Source: Duganella aceris (GTDB lineage: Bacteria; Pseudomonadota; Gammaproteobacteria; Burkholderiales; Burkholderiaceae_D). From it: a DNA stretch of 64,000 bases. Below, one piece after another: positions 25,440 through 36,072 of this stretch; position 1 is the first letter of the stretch; each line of letters opens with the position of its first letter. The notes under the pieces are model-generated. The model was not told where the DNA came from, ran no database searches, and was given only the letters and a program-made list of their open reading frames with translations. Position numbers and translations under genes: made by a program. The stretch covers positions 124,001 through 188,000 of the forward strand of contig NZ_JAADJT010000011.1 of assembly GCF_011090165.1 (NCBI RefSeq), in the 5' to 3' direction.

Positions 25440-27255
25440 CGTGCTGGCACAGCCACTGCTCCAGCATCATCAGCACCCACACCATGGTGCCGTGATACGC
25501 CGGATGTTCACGCACCAGTGTCCGCGTCAGCGTATCGATGAACTCGGCGCGGACGATGCGGCGCCGCTTCAAATCATTGAGGCTGTCGAACGCCAGTTCG
25601 CGCAAGCCGGCATGGCTTTGCAGCCAGTGTCCGAACGGCAGGCCGAAACCATGTTTCTTCTTGCGCAGTATCGGGCGCGGCAGGTGATCCGCTAGCGCCC
25701 GCTTGAAGAAATAGCGCAGCCGCGTGCCGTTCAGCTTGGCGTTCGGCGACAGGCGCGACGAGAAAGCCAGCATATCGTCGTTCAGAAACGGGAACACCGC
25801 GTCCACGCCGGCCAACTCGCAGGCGTGGCGCACTTTGCGCAGGTCGTTGTCGGCCAGTGTGTACAGCAGATCGATGGCCTGCATGCGGTTGATCTGGCTC
25901 AGCCCGTGGGTTTCCGAATAGCGGGCGTTGAGCTGGTCCAACGCTGCGCTGGTATCGACGTCCGCCAGGAAGTCTTCATGCAGCACCCGGGCCGCGCCGT
26001 AGCGTCGCAGCAGATTATAGGTCTCCAGCCGCGCCGGCATCGGCATCAATGCCTGCTCGACATAGCTGCGCGCCTTGCGCAGCGGCGCCAGGTCCAGCTT
26101 GCCGGCCAGTCCGAACAGCAAGGGTTCGATCAACACCTGGCGCAGGCAGGAAGGCAGTTGCTCGTAGCGCGAGAACACCGCCTGCCGCGCATAGCGCTCA
26201 TTACCGCCGAACAGTTCGTCGCCGCCGTCGCCACCCAACAACCGGGTCACACCGTCCGCGCGCGCCATGCTGGCGCAATAGTAGGCGGGAATCGCCGATG
26301 CATTGCCGAACGGCTGGTCGCTGACGGCGGCAAGCCGTGGAACCGCCTCCATCACGTCATCCGCCGTCACGTAAAACTCGTGATGATCGGTGCCGAAATG
26401 GCGCGCCGCGATACGGGCATAGCGCATCTCGTCGTAGCCATCGACGTCGAAGCCGATCGAATAGGTGCTAGCCGGCTGACCGGTGATCTTGCCCAGCATC
26501 CCCGCCAGCGTGGAACTGTCGGTGCCGCCGCTGAGGAAGGCGCCGACCTTGCCGTCGCCCTCGGCCGCCTGCCGCACCGCGTGCTCCAGCGTGGCGAGGA
26601 ACTGGTGCTTCAGTACAGCGAACGGCAGTTCGCGCCGTTCGCTGTAGGCCATCTTCCAATAGCTTCCGCGCTCCAACCGGCCACGGCGATACAGCAGGAA
26701 TTCGCCCGGCAACAGCCGCTGCTGCCCGCGATATACCGTGAGCGGGGCCGGAATCATGTGGAAATACAGGTAGTGGTACAAGGCCTGCCGGTCCAGTTCG
26801 TCATGCGCGTCCGGGTGCTGCCGCAGCGCCGCCGCAGAGGAGCCGAACAGCAAACACTGCGGCAAGCTCTGATAGTGCATGCTGTGGATGCCGCTGCGAT
26901 CCACTGCCAGCATCACCTGCCCCGACGCGCCATCCACAATGCACACCGCGAACGGGCCCGACAGATCGGCGCACGCCATCGGGCCGCGCACCATCCACAA
27001 CTCGGTCAGCCGCATCGCCACCTGCCTGGTGTCGCCCTCCAGCGCCGCACGGCCCCACACGGCGGCCAGCACGCCGTCGCGGCTGTGCATGCTGAAGCCG
27101 TCCGCGCACGCGGCCACCGCCACCCCCGCTGGGCCGTCCGTCAGCGCATGAATCGGACTGGAATCGAAGCGCGCCATGCTGGCGGCCATGCGGCGCAGAA
27201 ATCGTGGGCCGCGTTCGTCGCGCACAGTGTTCAGATAGCCGCACAAACCGCTCAT
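25369..27255 (-). CDS. Asparagine-synthase-like amidotransferase 2 with degenerate glutaminase domain
   Basis: A 628-residue protein. The C-terminal ATP-pyrophosphatase domain is intact: FLSGGTDSSTLAGM, a typical intermediate region and GGDGGDELFGG, then KLNGTRLRYFFKRALADHLP. The N-terminal domain looks like a class II glutaminase but lacks its signature: it starts MSGLCGYLN, with Cys at position 5 rather than 2, and the YNGEIYN and DTE blocks are absent (VWGRAALEGDTRQ lies in their place). The ATG at 27255 overlaps the decarboxylase stop (ATGA) and has GAGGTG 5 nt upstream. An alternative TTG at 27246 would give MCGYLN. Likely an ATP-dependent amide- or ester-forming enzyme of the XrtA small-molecule module. 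Confidence 0.82.
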   Translation of the reverse strand: MSGLCGYLNTVRDERGPRFLRRMAASMARFDSSPIHALTDGPAGVAVAACADGFSMHSRDGVLAAVWGRAALEGDTRQVAMRLTELWMVRGPMACADLSGPFAVCIVDGASGQVMLAVDRSGIHSMHYQSLPQCLLFGSSAAALRQHPDAHDELDRQALYHYLYFHMIPAPLTVYRGQQRLLPGEFLLYRRGRLERGSYWKMAYSERRELPFAVLKHQFLATLEHAVRQAAEGDGKVGAFLSGGTDSSTLAGMLGKITGQPASTYSIGFDVDGYDEMRYARIAARHFGTDHHEFYVTADDVMEAVPRLAAVSDQPFGNASAIPAYYCASMARADGVTRLLGGDGGDELFGGNERYARQAVFSRYEQLPSCLRQVLIEPLLFGLAGKLDLAPLRKARSYVEQALMPMPARLETYNLLRRYGAARVLHEDFLADVDTSAALDQLNARYSETHGLSQINRMQAIDLLYTLADNDLRKVRHACELAGVDAVFPFLNDDMLAFSSRLSPNAKLNGTRLRYFFKRALADHLPRPILRKKKHGFGLPFGHWLQSHAGLRELAFDSLNDLKRRRIVRAEFIDTLTRTLVREHPAYHGTMVWVLMMLEQWLCQHATRRASGFPADAAEIAADLAPKA

Positions 27256-28492
27256 ACCAGCACCTCCGCCGGACCGGGATGGCCGAGAAACGCGGTCGGG
27301 CTGGCCGTCAAGCCATATGCGCCCGACTGGAACACCACGACGAAATCGCCGACCTCCGCCCGCGTCAGTTCCATGCCGTCGGCCAGCATGTCCAGCGGCG
27401 TGCACAGCGGGCCGACCACGGTCGCCGTCTCGCGCGGGCCGCCGTACATGCGGTTGCCGATGGCGACCGGATAGTTTTTGCGGATCACTTGGCCGAAATT
27501 GCCGGATGCCGCCAGATGATGATGCATGCCGCCGTCGGTGATCAGAAAGGTCTGGCCGTGCGACAGTTTGCGTTCCAGCACCCGGCAGACGTAGACGCCG
27601 GCCTCGGCCACCAGATAACGCCCCAGTTCCAGCACCAGTCGGGCGCCGGGCGCGGCGGCGTTCAGCGTGTCCAATACCGCATGCAAGCCGTCGGCCACGG
27701 CTGGAAAGTCGAGCGGGCGCTCGCCGGGAAAATACGGCACGCCGAGCCCGCCCCCGATGTTCAGGGTGCGTATCGGCGAAGGCGCATGTTCCGCCAGACG
27801 CAACGCCAAATCGACGCACAGGCGTTGCGCCTCGCCGATCGCCGTCGCCGACAGGTTCTGCGCGCCACAAAACAGGTGGAAGCCGTGAAAGTCCAGGCCC
27901 AGCCGTCCCAGCTGGCGCAGCATCGCCGGAACCCGTTCGGCATCGATGCCGAATTGATGCGCGCCGCCGGCCATTTTCATCCCGGCATATTTGAGCTCGA
28001 AATCCGGATTGACGCGCACCGCCACGCGGGGTGTCAGGCCCAGCAGCGCGCCGGTGGCGGCGGCGCGTTTCATTTCCTCCTCGGATTCCAGGTGCAGCAG
28101 CACGCCGGCCGCTACCGCGCTGCGCAGCTCGGCGTTGCTTTTGCCGGGTCCGGCGAAACTGATGGCCGACGGCGCCATGCCGGCATCCAGCGCGATCTTC
28201 ATTTCACCGGCGGAGGCGACGTCGAAGCCGTCCACCAGCGGCGCCATCAGGCACACCAGCGCCGGCATCGGATTGGCTTTGATCGCGTAATGCAGCTGCA
28301 CCCCTTGTGGAAGGGTCCGGCGCAGCAGATCGATGCGGGAGCGAACGTGATCGCGCTCATACGCGTAGAACGGTGTGCGGCCGACGCGTTCGGCCAGCCG
28401 CGTCAGCAGCACGCCGCCCAGTTGCAGGCAATCGTCCAGCACCGGGAACTGGCGCGGCGGCGGGTGGCTAGGTCGTTCCGTGGCGGATCCCA

Positions 28493-28493
<1 letters not shown>
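27252..28493 (-). CDS. PLP-dependent decarboxylase, exosortase A associated (TIGR03099 type)
   Basis: A 413-residue fold-type III decarboxylase related to diaminopimelate/ornithine decarboxylases. Seen are the PLP lysine in YAIKANPMPALV, GFDVASAGEMK, FAGPGKSNAEL, HFHLFCGAQ-like GFHLFCGAQNL, NIGGGLGVPY for phosphate binding, LELGRYLVAEAG and the active-site Cys in GPLCTPLDML. It should decarboxylate an amino acid, perhaps one held on the adjacent carrier protein; the substrate is unknown. The start overlaps the ligase stop by one base (TGATG) and the end overlaps amidotransferase 2 by 4 nt, so ligase, decarboxylase and amidotransferase form one unit. Confidence 0.9.
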
Positions 28494-30076
<1,583 letters not shown>

Positions 30077-30233
30077 GGCGGTTGGTCTTGTCGATGGTGA
30101 GTCCTCCATGATCGGGACTATCGTCGCGGGCGTTATTGATATGCGTCAAGTGCGCCCTGCGTTTGTGCTGGCTCAAACCGTGTGCGCGGCGGCCATTGTC
30201 TAATCGAGGTCCGGTCTCTTTCGGTACACTGTC

Positions 30234-30941
30234 ATGACTACTGGCCTGTTACACACGCTCGCCCAACTGGGCTGGCTCAACGCCGCGCTGTACGCGCTGT
30301 CGCGGTTGTTGGACAAGGCCAGCGGCGGGCGTTGCGCCTTGCACTGCTACCACTTCGTCGCCCAATATGTCGGCGACGCCCCGCTGGCGCCGGAGCGTGG
30401 GCTGGATATCGAGATCAGCATGCCGGCCGCCGCCGATCCGGTTCCGCAGGACTATCCGCGCCCGTCCGCCGTGGTCCGCGCGCGCTATGCGCAAGGCGCG
30501 CTGTCGCTGGCGGCCTGGCGCAACGGCCGTCTGGCCGGCTTCCTGTGGCTGATCATGGACGCCTACCTCGAAGACGAAGTCCGCGCCCGCTACCGGCTGG
30601 CATCGTCGCGTGCCAGTTGGGATTTCGATGTCTGGGTGCGGCCCGAGGAGCGCCTGGGCTGGGTCTTCCGTCGGTTGTGGGAGGCGGCCCGGCGCCACCT
30701 GCGCCAGCAAGGCGTGCGCTGGACTTGCAGCCGCATCTCCGCCTTCAATGCGCCCTCGCTGCGGGCGCATGGGCGGATCGGCACCGTGCGCCTCGGTGCC
30801 GCGCTGTTCGTGCGCTGCGGTGGATGGCAGTGGATGGTCGCCAGCCTGGCGCCACATTTTCATCTGTCACGCGGTCCCGCGTCCTGTCCGCAACTGATGT
30901 TCGACACCAGCGCGCTGGCCGCCACCGCCTTCAAGGAGTAA
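30234..30941 (+). CDS. GNAT-like protein of the XrtA small-molecule module
   Basis: A 235-residue protein I know only as a companion of the XrtA-associated acyl carrier protein gene. The middle (GRLAGFLWLIMDAYLEDEVRARY, WDFDVWVRPEERLGWVFRRLWEAARRHL) has the beta-strand/helix pattern of a GNAT acyltransferase, with a weak R-x-x-x-G-W-V cofactor loop. A hydrophobic N-terminus (LGWLNAALYALSRLLD) may contact the membrane. The gene is 3 nt from the carrier protein gene, consistent with using an acyl-carrier-bound donor. Function is inferred, not known. Confidence 0.6.
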   Translation: MTTGLLHTLAQLGWLNAALYALSRLLDKASGGRCALHCYHFVAQYVGDAPLAPERGLDIEISMPAAADPVPQDYPRPSAVVRARYAQGALSLAAWRNGRLAGFLWLIMDAYLEDEVRARYRLASSRASWDFDVWVRPEERLGWVFRRLWEAARRHLRQQGVRWTCSRISAFNAPSLRAHGRIGTVRLGAALFVRCGGWQWMVASLAPHFHLSRGPASCPQLMFDTSALAATAFKE

Positions 30942-30943
30942 CC

Positions 30944-31186
30944 ATGTCCGATATTCACCAAGTCTCCCAGGTCCTGCGGTCCACGCTGGGACTGGGGCGG
31001 ATGCCGCTGTCGGAAGATACCTTGCTGCTTGGCAGCCTGCCGGAGCTGGATTCGATGGCCGTCGCCAACCTGATCCTGGCGTTGGAGCAGCAGTTCGGCT
31101 TCGAGGTGCGTGACGACGAGATCAGCGCCAGCCACTTCGCCACGGTCGGCTCGCTGGCGCGCTTCGTCCAGACCAAGCTGGCCTGA
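30944..31186 (+). CDS. Acyl carrier protein
   Basis: An 80-residue carrier protein. The phosphopantetheine attachment site is Ser37 in LPELDSMAVANLI (DSM in place of the usual DSL), followed by the helix LALEQQFGFEVRDDEI and a final TVGSLARFVQTKL helix. AAGGAG lies 5 nt before the ATG. It is encoded between the GNAT-like gene and two hydrolases, and faces the acyl-CoA ligase and decarboxylase on the other strand, which together suggest an acid is activated, held here and modified before transfer to the polysaccharide. Confidence 0.9.
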   Translation: MSDIHQVSQVLRSTLGLGRMPLSEDTLLLGSLPELDSMAVANLILALEQQFGFEVRDDEISASHFATVGSLARFVQTKLA

Positions 31187-31188
31187 CC

Positions 31189-32016
31189 GTGACGCCGCAA
31201 CCGGCCAGCGCATTGCCGTTTTTCCTCGCCGCCGGCGCGGGCGAGCGCTTTTGCCTGTACCACCAACCGGATCCCGATGTCGCGCCGCGCGGCGCGATCC
31301 TGTACGTACCGCCATTCGCCGAGGAGTTGAACAAAAGCCGGCGCATGGCGGCGCTGCAGTCGCGCGCCTATGCCCGGGCGGGCTTCGGCGTGCTGCAAAT
31401 CGACCTGTATGGCTGCGGCGACAGCAGTGGTGACTTCGCCGACGCGCGCTGGGACATCTGGCTGTCGGACCTGAGGTTGGGGTGGCACTGGCTGACGCAA
31501 CGCAACAATGGCCCGTTCTATCTGTGGGGCCTGCGCCTGGGGGCGCTGCTCGCGTTGGAGCTCGCCGCCAGCACCGATCCGGAGGGGCTGATCCTGTGGC
31601 AGCCGGTCATCAGCGGGCGCGCGCATCTGCACCAGTTCGCGCGCATGCAAAGCGCGGCGCGGTTATTCGGAGCGGCGCCGCAGGAACATGGAGCGGAAAT
31701 CGGCGGCTACACAGTGGCGCCGGAACTGTCGGACGCCATCAATCGGTTGGATGCCGCCGCGCTGACGCCCGCCTGCTCGACGCATTGGCTGGAGCTGAAC
31801 CCGGCGCAGCCGGCGCTGCAAGCCGCGTCGGCGCTGCTGATCGAACGCTGGCGCGAAGCCGGGATAGCGATCGAAGCGCGCGCGCTACAAGGCACGTCGT
31901 TCTGGGCCAGCGCCGAGATCAGCGAGTCGGCTGAGCTGCTGGCCGCGACGCTTGATGCCACGCTGGCCGTGGGGCGGCAGGCGGCGTCGACGCCCTTGTC
32001 GTTGGAGGATCGGTGA
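31189..32016 (+). CDS. Exosortase A-associated hydrolase 2 (alpha/beta fold)
   Basis: A 275-residue alpha/beta-hydrolase-like protein matching the hydr2 family (TIGR03101). Landmarks are ILYVPPFAEELNKSRRMAALQSRAYARAGF, VLQIDLYGCGDSSGDF and, at the nucleophile elbow, LWGLRLGALLALELA, where Leu-Arg-Leu-Gly stands where Gly-x-Ser-x-Gly would be. The usual catalytic serine is thus absent, as is common in this group, so it may not be a classical esterase. The start is GTG, 2 nt after the carrier protein stop. It overlaps hydrolase 1 by one base. Confidence 0.82.
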   Translation: MTPQPASALPFFLAAGAGERFCLYHQPDPDVAPRGAILYVPPFAEELNKSRRMAALQSRAYARAGFGVLQIDLYGCGDSSGDFADARWDIWLSDLRLGWHWLTQRNNGPFYLWGLRLGALLALELAASTDPEGLILWQPVISGRAHLHQFARMQSAARLFGAAPQEHGAEIGGYTVAPELSDAINRLDAAALTPACSTHWLELNPAQPALQAASALLIERWREAGIAIEARALQGTSFWASAEISESAELLAATLDATLAVGRQAASTPLSLEDR

Positions 32017-32849
32017 TGTCGCAGGCGCGCGTCCTGCATTTCCGGTGCCGCGATTGCTGGCTGTTCGGCATACTGGAGCTACCCGACCTGCGGGCGCCGG
32101 CGCGGCGCGGCGTGCTGATCGTCACCGGCGGACCGCAATATCGCGTCGGCAGCCACCGCCAGTTCGTGCTGCTATCACGGCACCTGGCCGCCAACGGCAA
32201 CCCGGCGCTGCGCTTCGACTACCGGGGCATGGGCGACAGCGAAGGCGAAATGCGAGATTTCGAATCGGTCCAGGACGACCTGGCCGCCGCCGTGCATCAG
32301 TTCTTTGCCGCGCTCCCTGCCATGCGCGAGGTCGTACTGTGGGGCCTGTGCGACGGCGCAACCGCTGCGGCCTTCCACGCGACGCGCGACCGCCGCATTA
32401 CCGGGCTGGTGTTACTCAATCCCTGGGTGCGCACCGACCAAAGCCTGGCCCGCGCCACGTTGCGCCACTATTACGCGCAGCGACTCAAGGATCGCGAGTT
32501 TTGGCGCAAGCTTGCAGGTGGAGGCTTCGGCGTGCGGCGCGCGTTCAACGGCGTCGGGCAACTGATCGCTGCCGCGCGCGCGCCAGCCGCGCAGGTCGAA
32601 ACGCTGCCGCAGCGGCTGTACCAAGCGCTGTCCGACTTCCGCGGCCAGGTGCTGGTGATCCTCAGCGGCGCCGACATCGGCGCGCGCGAGTTCCAGGCGC
32701 TGGCGGCGCGGCATGCGCACTGGCGGGCGCTGATGGAAGCACCGCGCGTGCGGCAGACAGTGATCCCCCAAGCCAACCACACGTTCGCCCGCAAGTCCTG
32801 GCGCGACCAGGTCGCCGCCATCTGCGCCGACTGGGTGCGGTCGTGGTGA
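32016..32849 (+). CDS. Exosortase A-associated hydrolase 1 (alpha/beta fold)
   Basis: A 277-residue alpha/beta-hydrolase of the hydr1 family (TIGR03100). Visible blocks are RRGVLIVTGGPQYRVGSHRQFVLL, ALRFDYRGMGDSEGEMRDFE, the elbow VVLWGLCDGATAAAFHA with Cys or Asp in place of Ser, LVLLNPWVRT, and a C-terminal HTFARKSWRDQV with the catalytic-type His. The ATG at 32016 has GGAGG 7 nt upstream and overlaps the previous stop (TGATG). Possibly a thioesterase or transferase acting on the carrier-bound product; that is inference from context. Confidence 0.83.
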   Translation: MSQARVLHFRCRDCWLFGILELPDLRAPARRGVLIVTGGPQYRVGSHRQFVLLSRHLAANGNPALRFDYRGMGDSEGEMRDFESVQDDLAAAVHQFFAALPAMREVVLWGLCDGATAAAFHATRDRRITGLVLLNPWVRTDQSLARATLRHYYAQRLKDREFWRKLAGGGFGVRRAFNGVGQLIAAARAPAAQVETLPQRLYQALSDFRGQVLVILSGADIGAREFQALAARHAHWRALMEAPRVRQTVIPQANHTFARKSWRDQVAAICADWVRSW

Positions 32850-34096
32850 GGCAAGTGCTGATGATTGCCTTCCACTATCCACCGCTGCGCGGCGGCAGCG
32901 GCATCCAGCGCACGCTGGCGTTCACGCGGCACTTGCCGCAGTGGGGCTGGCAACCGCTGGTCTTGACAGTCAATCCCCGCGCACATGCCAGCGTGGATCC
33001 GGGCTACGCCACCTCAAGCGACATCGCCGTGCACCGCAGTTTGGCGCTGGATGCGGCGCGCCACATGGCGATCGGCGGCCGCTATCCGTCGCTGCTGGCG
33101 CAGCCGGACCGCTGGATATCCTGGTGCCTCAGCGCCGTCCCCGCCGGCCTCGCACTAATCCTCCGGCACCGGCCCAACTTGATCTGGTCCAGTTACCCGA
33201 TCGCCACCGCTCATCTGATCGCACTCACGTTGCACCGCCTGACGGGCATTCCCTGGATCGCCGACCAGCGCGACCCGATGATCGACACCGGCTACCCGCC
33301 GGATCCGCGCCGATACCGCATCCACCGCTGGATCGAACTGCAAGCGATGCGACATGCCAGGGTGTTGGTGTGCACCACGCCGGGCGCGGTGCGCGATCTC
33401 GGCCAGCGCTTTCCACAAGCCGCGCCGGACCGCATCCAGCTGATAGAAAATGGCTACGACGAAAACAGCTTCATCGCGGCCGAACTCGCAGCGCCGGGGC
33501 CGCGCTCGCCGGGCGGTCAATTCCGGCTGCTGCACAGCGGCGTGATCTACCCCTCCGAGCGCGATCCCGGTCCACTGTTCGCCGCGCTGGCGCGCCTGCT
33601 GACCGATGGCGCCATCACCCCGGACAATTTCCGGCTGGTGCTGCGCGCCAGCGGCCACGACGACCACCTGCGAAGCCTGATGCGAATCCATCCCGGCCTG
33701 GAACACCTGATCGAACTGGCGCCGCCGCTGCCCTACCGCGACGCGCTGGCAGAAATGATGGCCGCCGATGGTCTGCTGCTGCTACAGGCGGCAAACTGCA
33801 ACGGCCAGATTCCGGCCAAGATGTATGAATACCTGCGCGCCCGCCGCCCGCTGCTGGCCCTGACCCACCCCGACGGCGACACCGCCGCCGCGCTGCGCCG
33901 TAACGGCATCGACACCATCGGCCGACTCGACTCGGCGGACGATATCGCCGCCACGCTGATGGGCTTCCTGCGCCTGTGCAGGGAAAACAAGGCGCCGCTG
34001 GCCACGCCGGCCTTGATCGCCGGTCATTCCCGCACAGCGCGCACGCGCGAGCTGGCGGCGCTATTGGATCGCATCCACCACAAGGAACAGCCATGA
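32846..34096 (+). CDS. Glycosyltransferase (GT4-like), XrtA locus
   Basis: A 416-residue GT-B glycosyltransferase. It begins VRQVLMIAFHYPPLRGGSGIQRTLAFTRHL; the GTG at 32846 overlaps the hydrolase stop (GTGA) and keeps the first beta strand, which the later ATG at 32861 would cut. Other landmarks are WIADQRDPMIDTGYPPD, IENGYDENSF, FRLLHSGVIYPSERDPGPLFAAL and the donor region QIPAKMYEYLRARRPLLALTHPDGD. It ends in a 4-nt overlap with the TPR gene. Donor and acceptor sugars are unknown. Confidence 0.85.
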   Translation: MRQVLMIAFHYPPLRGGSGIQRTLAFTRHLPQWGWQPLVLTVNPRAHASVDPGYATSSDIAVHRSLALDAARHMAIGGRYPSLLAQPDRWISWCLSAVPAGLALILRHRPNLIWSSYPIATAHLIALTLHRLTGIPWIADQRDPMIDTGYPPDPRRYRIHRWIELQAMRHARVLVCTTPGAVRDLGQRFPQAAPDRIQLIENGYDENSFIAAELAAPGPRSPGGQFRLLHSGVIYPSERDPGPLFAALARLLTDGAITPDNFRLVLRASGHDDHLRSLMRIHPGLEHLIELAPPLPYRDALAEMMAADGLLLLQAANCNGQIPAKMYEYLRARRPLLALTHPDGDTAAALRRNGIDTIGRLDSADDIAATLMGFLRLCRENKAPLATPALIAGHSRTARTRELAALLDRIHHKEQP

Positions 34097-34725
34097 AAAC
34101 CGCCATAATTTGGCTCGTCACGCTGCTGGCGACGGCACCTGTATATTGCGCCACCATCGGAGGCGAAGCATGCGCGCCCTACGTCAAGCACAATCCCGGC
34201 GGCGACTACACCAACGCCGACGACCGCGAAGGCCTGGCGGTGGTCGAACAATTCCACTTCACGCCCAACGTCGAAGGCCTGCTGCGCGGCGCGACCGGTC
34301 CACTGGGCGCGGACATCAGCTACACACTGGAACACTTCCCCAACCATCACCGCGCGCTGGCCGCGATCACCAAACTGGCGCTGCGCGACAAGAACCGCAA
34401 GCCGCACGGTGCACGCTACACGGTCGACTGCTTCTACGACCGCGCGCTACGCTACACGCCGAAGGATGCCCGCGTGCGCGCGCTGTATGGCAGTTATCTC
34501 CTGGCGCTCGGCCGAACCGACGAGGCGCTGGAGCAAGTGGAGCAAGCCGCCGTGCTGGAGCCGGACAATCCCGCCTCGCACTACAACCTTGGCTTGCTAT
34601 ACCTGCGCAAGAAGGAATACGACAAGGCCCGCGCCAGTGCCGAAAAAGCCTACGGCATGGGTTTTCCGATGGATGGATTGAAAAACAAGCTGATCGCCGC
34701 CGGGCAGTGGCGCGGCGGTCAGTGA
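34093..34725 (+). CDS. Exported TPR-repeat protein
   Basis: A 210-residue periplasmic protein with a signal peptide (TAIIWLVTLLATAPVYCA). The C-terminal half holds about two tetratricopeptide repeats: ARVRALYGSYLLALGRTDEALEQVEQAAVLEPDN and ASHYNLGLLYLRKKEYDKARASAEKAYGMG. The middle contains HHRALAAITKLALRD. It is conserved at the end of XrtA loci but is far shorter than the lipoprotein PrsT. TPRs suggest a scaffold for the export machinery. An AAGGAA ribosome site precedes the ATG, which overlaps the glycosyltransferase stop. It ends one base before the convergent prsR gene. Confidence 0.75.
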   Translation: MKTAIIWLVTLLATAPVYCATIGGEACAPYVKHNPGGDYTNADDREGLAVVEQFHFTPNVEGLLRGATGPLGADISYTLEHFPNHHRALAAITKLALRDKNRKPHGARYTVDCFYDRALRYTPKDARVRALYGSYLLALGRTDEALEQVEQAAVLEPDNPASHYNLGLLYLRKKEYDKARASAEKAYGMGFPMDGLKNKLIAAGQWRGGQ

Positions 34726-36072
34726 CTATTTCAAGCCGTGGTGGTTCATCAGATCGTACAGTGTCGGGCGGCTGACGCCCAACAGCTCCGCCGCCCTGAC
34801 GATATTGCCGTCCACCCGCGCCAGCGCCTTGATCATCACCCGGTACTCGGCCGCGTCGCGCGCCTGTCGCAGGTTCAGATCGTCATCCTCGCCATCGGGC
34901 TGCGGCAGGCCCAGATCCAGGGCCGTGATGTGCGGCCCGTCGGCCATGATGACCGCGCGACGGATGCAGTTTTCGATTTCCCGCACATTGCCGGGCCAAC
35001 TGTAGGACTCGATCGCTGCCAAGGCCTCGGGACTGAATCCAAGCATCGAGCGGGATTCGCCGGCGCAGAATTTGTTGCGGAAGTGATGTGCCAGCAGTGC
35101 GCTGTCGCCGGATCGCTGGCGCAGCGGCGGAATGGTCAGCACGATCTCGCTCAACCGATAATACAAGTCTTCGCGGAACCGGCCTTCTTCGGCCATTGAT
35201 TTCAAATTCCGATGCGTGGCGCAGACGACGCGCACGTCGATGCTGATCTCACTGCGTCCACCGATCCGCTCGATCACCCGCTGTTGCAGGAAGCGCAGCA
35301 GCTTCCCCTGCAACGCCGGCGGCATGTCGCCGATTTCATCGAGGAAGAAGGTACCGCCCTGCGCCAGTTCCAGTTTGCCCAGCGTCTGCCGCTGCGCGCC
35401 GGTGAAGGCGCCCTTTTCATAGCCGAACAACTCGCTCTCCAGCAGCTGCTCCGGGATCGCCGCGCAGTTGATGGCGACGCAGCGCTTGTCGGCGCGCGGA
35501 CTCAGGTTGTGAAGGCCGCGCGCGAGCAGCTCCTTGCCGCTGCCCGAATCGCCGAGCAGCATCACGGTCGCCGACGACGGCGCCACCCGTTCGACAGTGC
35601 GGCAGAGCTTCAGCATGCCGGGATCGCGGCTGATGATGCCGGCCAGCGGCGAATCGGATTGTATTTGCAGCATGCGCCGGTTCTCCTGCTGCATCGCGTG
35701 CAGGTAGAAGGCGCGTCCGATCACCAGCGACAGCGCGTCGGCATCCAGCGGTTTTTGATGGAAATCGTAAGCACCCATTGCGATCGCCTTCAGCGCGTGG
35801 GCGCGTTCCCGATTGCCCGACAGGACAACCACCTTGGTGTCCGGCGCCGCGGCCAGTATCTGCCGCAACAGCGACAGGCCCTCGGCGGCGCTGTCCGGAT
35901 CCGGCGGCAGGCCCAGGTCCATCGTCACCACTGCGGGCTGGTGACGGCGCAGCTGCGCCATGGCAGTCTCGCGGTCGTTCGCGACCACGACGTCGTACGC
36001 ATCCAGGCTCCAGCGCAGCTGTTTCTGCAGACCGGCGTCGTCCTCGACCACCAGCAACTTATTCTTGCCCAT
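34726..36072 (-). CDS. prsR: PEP-CTERM-box sigma54-dependent response regulator
   Basis: A 448-residue NtrC-family activator (TIGR02915). Domain order: receiver (phosphorylated Asp52 in VVTMDLGLPP, acidic pair EDD at 10-12), AAA+ domain with Walker A GDSGSGKE, GAFTGA loop for contact with sigma54, FFLDEIGDMP and RFREDLYYRLSEIV, then a Fis-type helix-turn-helix (GNIVRAAELLGVSRPTLYDLMNHHGLK). With PrsK it is known from family work to govern PEP-CTERM and exopolysaccharide genes through RpoN promoters. It overlaps prsK by 14 nt. I did not find a clear -24/-12 promoter within the window. Confidence 0.93.
   Translation of the reverse strand: MGKNKLLVVEDDAGLQKQLRWSLDAYDVVVANDRETAMAQLRRHQPAVVTMDLGLPPDPDSAAEGLSLLRQILAAAPDTKVVVLSGNRERAHALKAIAMGAYDFHQKPLDADALSLVIGRAFYLHAMQQENRRMLQIQSDSPLAGIISRDPGMLKLCRTVERVAPSSATVMLLGDSGSGKELLARGLHNLSPRADKRCVAINCAAIPEQLLESELFGYEKGAFTGAQRQTLGKLELAQGGTFFLDEIGDMPPALQGKLLRFLQQRVIERIGGRSEISIDVRVVCATHRNLKSMAEEGRFREDLYYRLSEIVLTIPPLRQRSGDSALLAHHFRNKFCAGESRSMLGFSPEALAAIESYSWPGNVREIENCIRRAVIMADGPHITALDLGLPQPDGEDDDLNLRQARDAAEYRVMIKALARVDGNIVRAAELLGVSRPTLYDLMNHHGLK

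Noticed and set aside
34093..34725. The TPR protein considered as PrsT.
   Set aside because: PrsT is a lipoprotein of roughly 900 residues with many TPRs; this protein has 210 residues and no lipobox.
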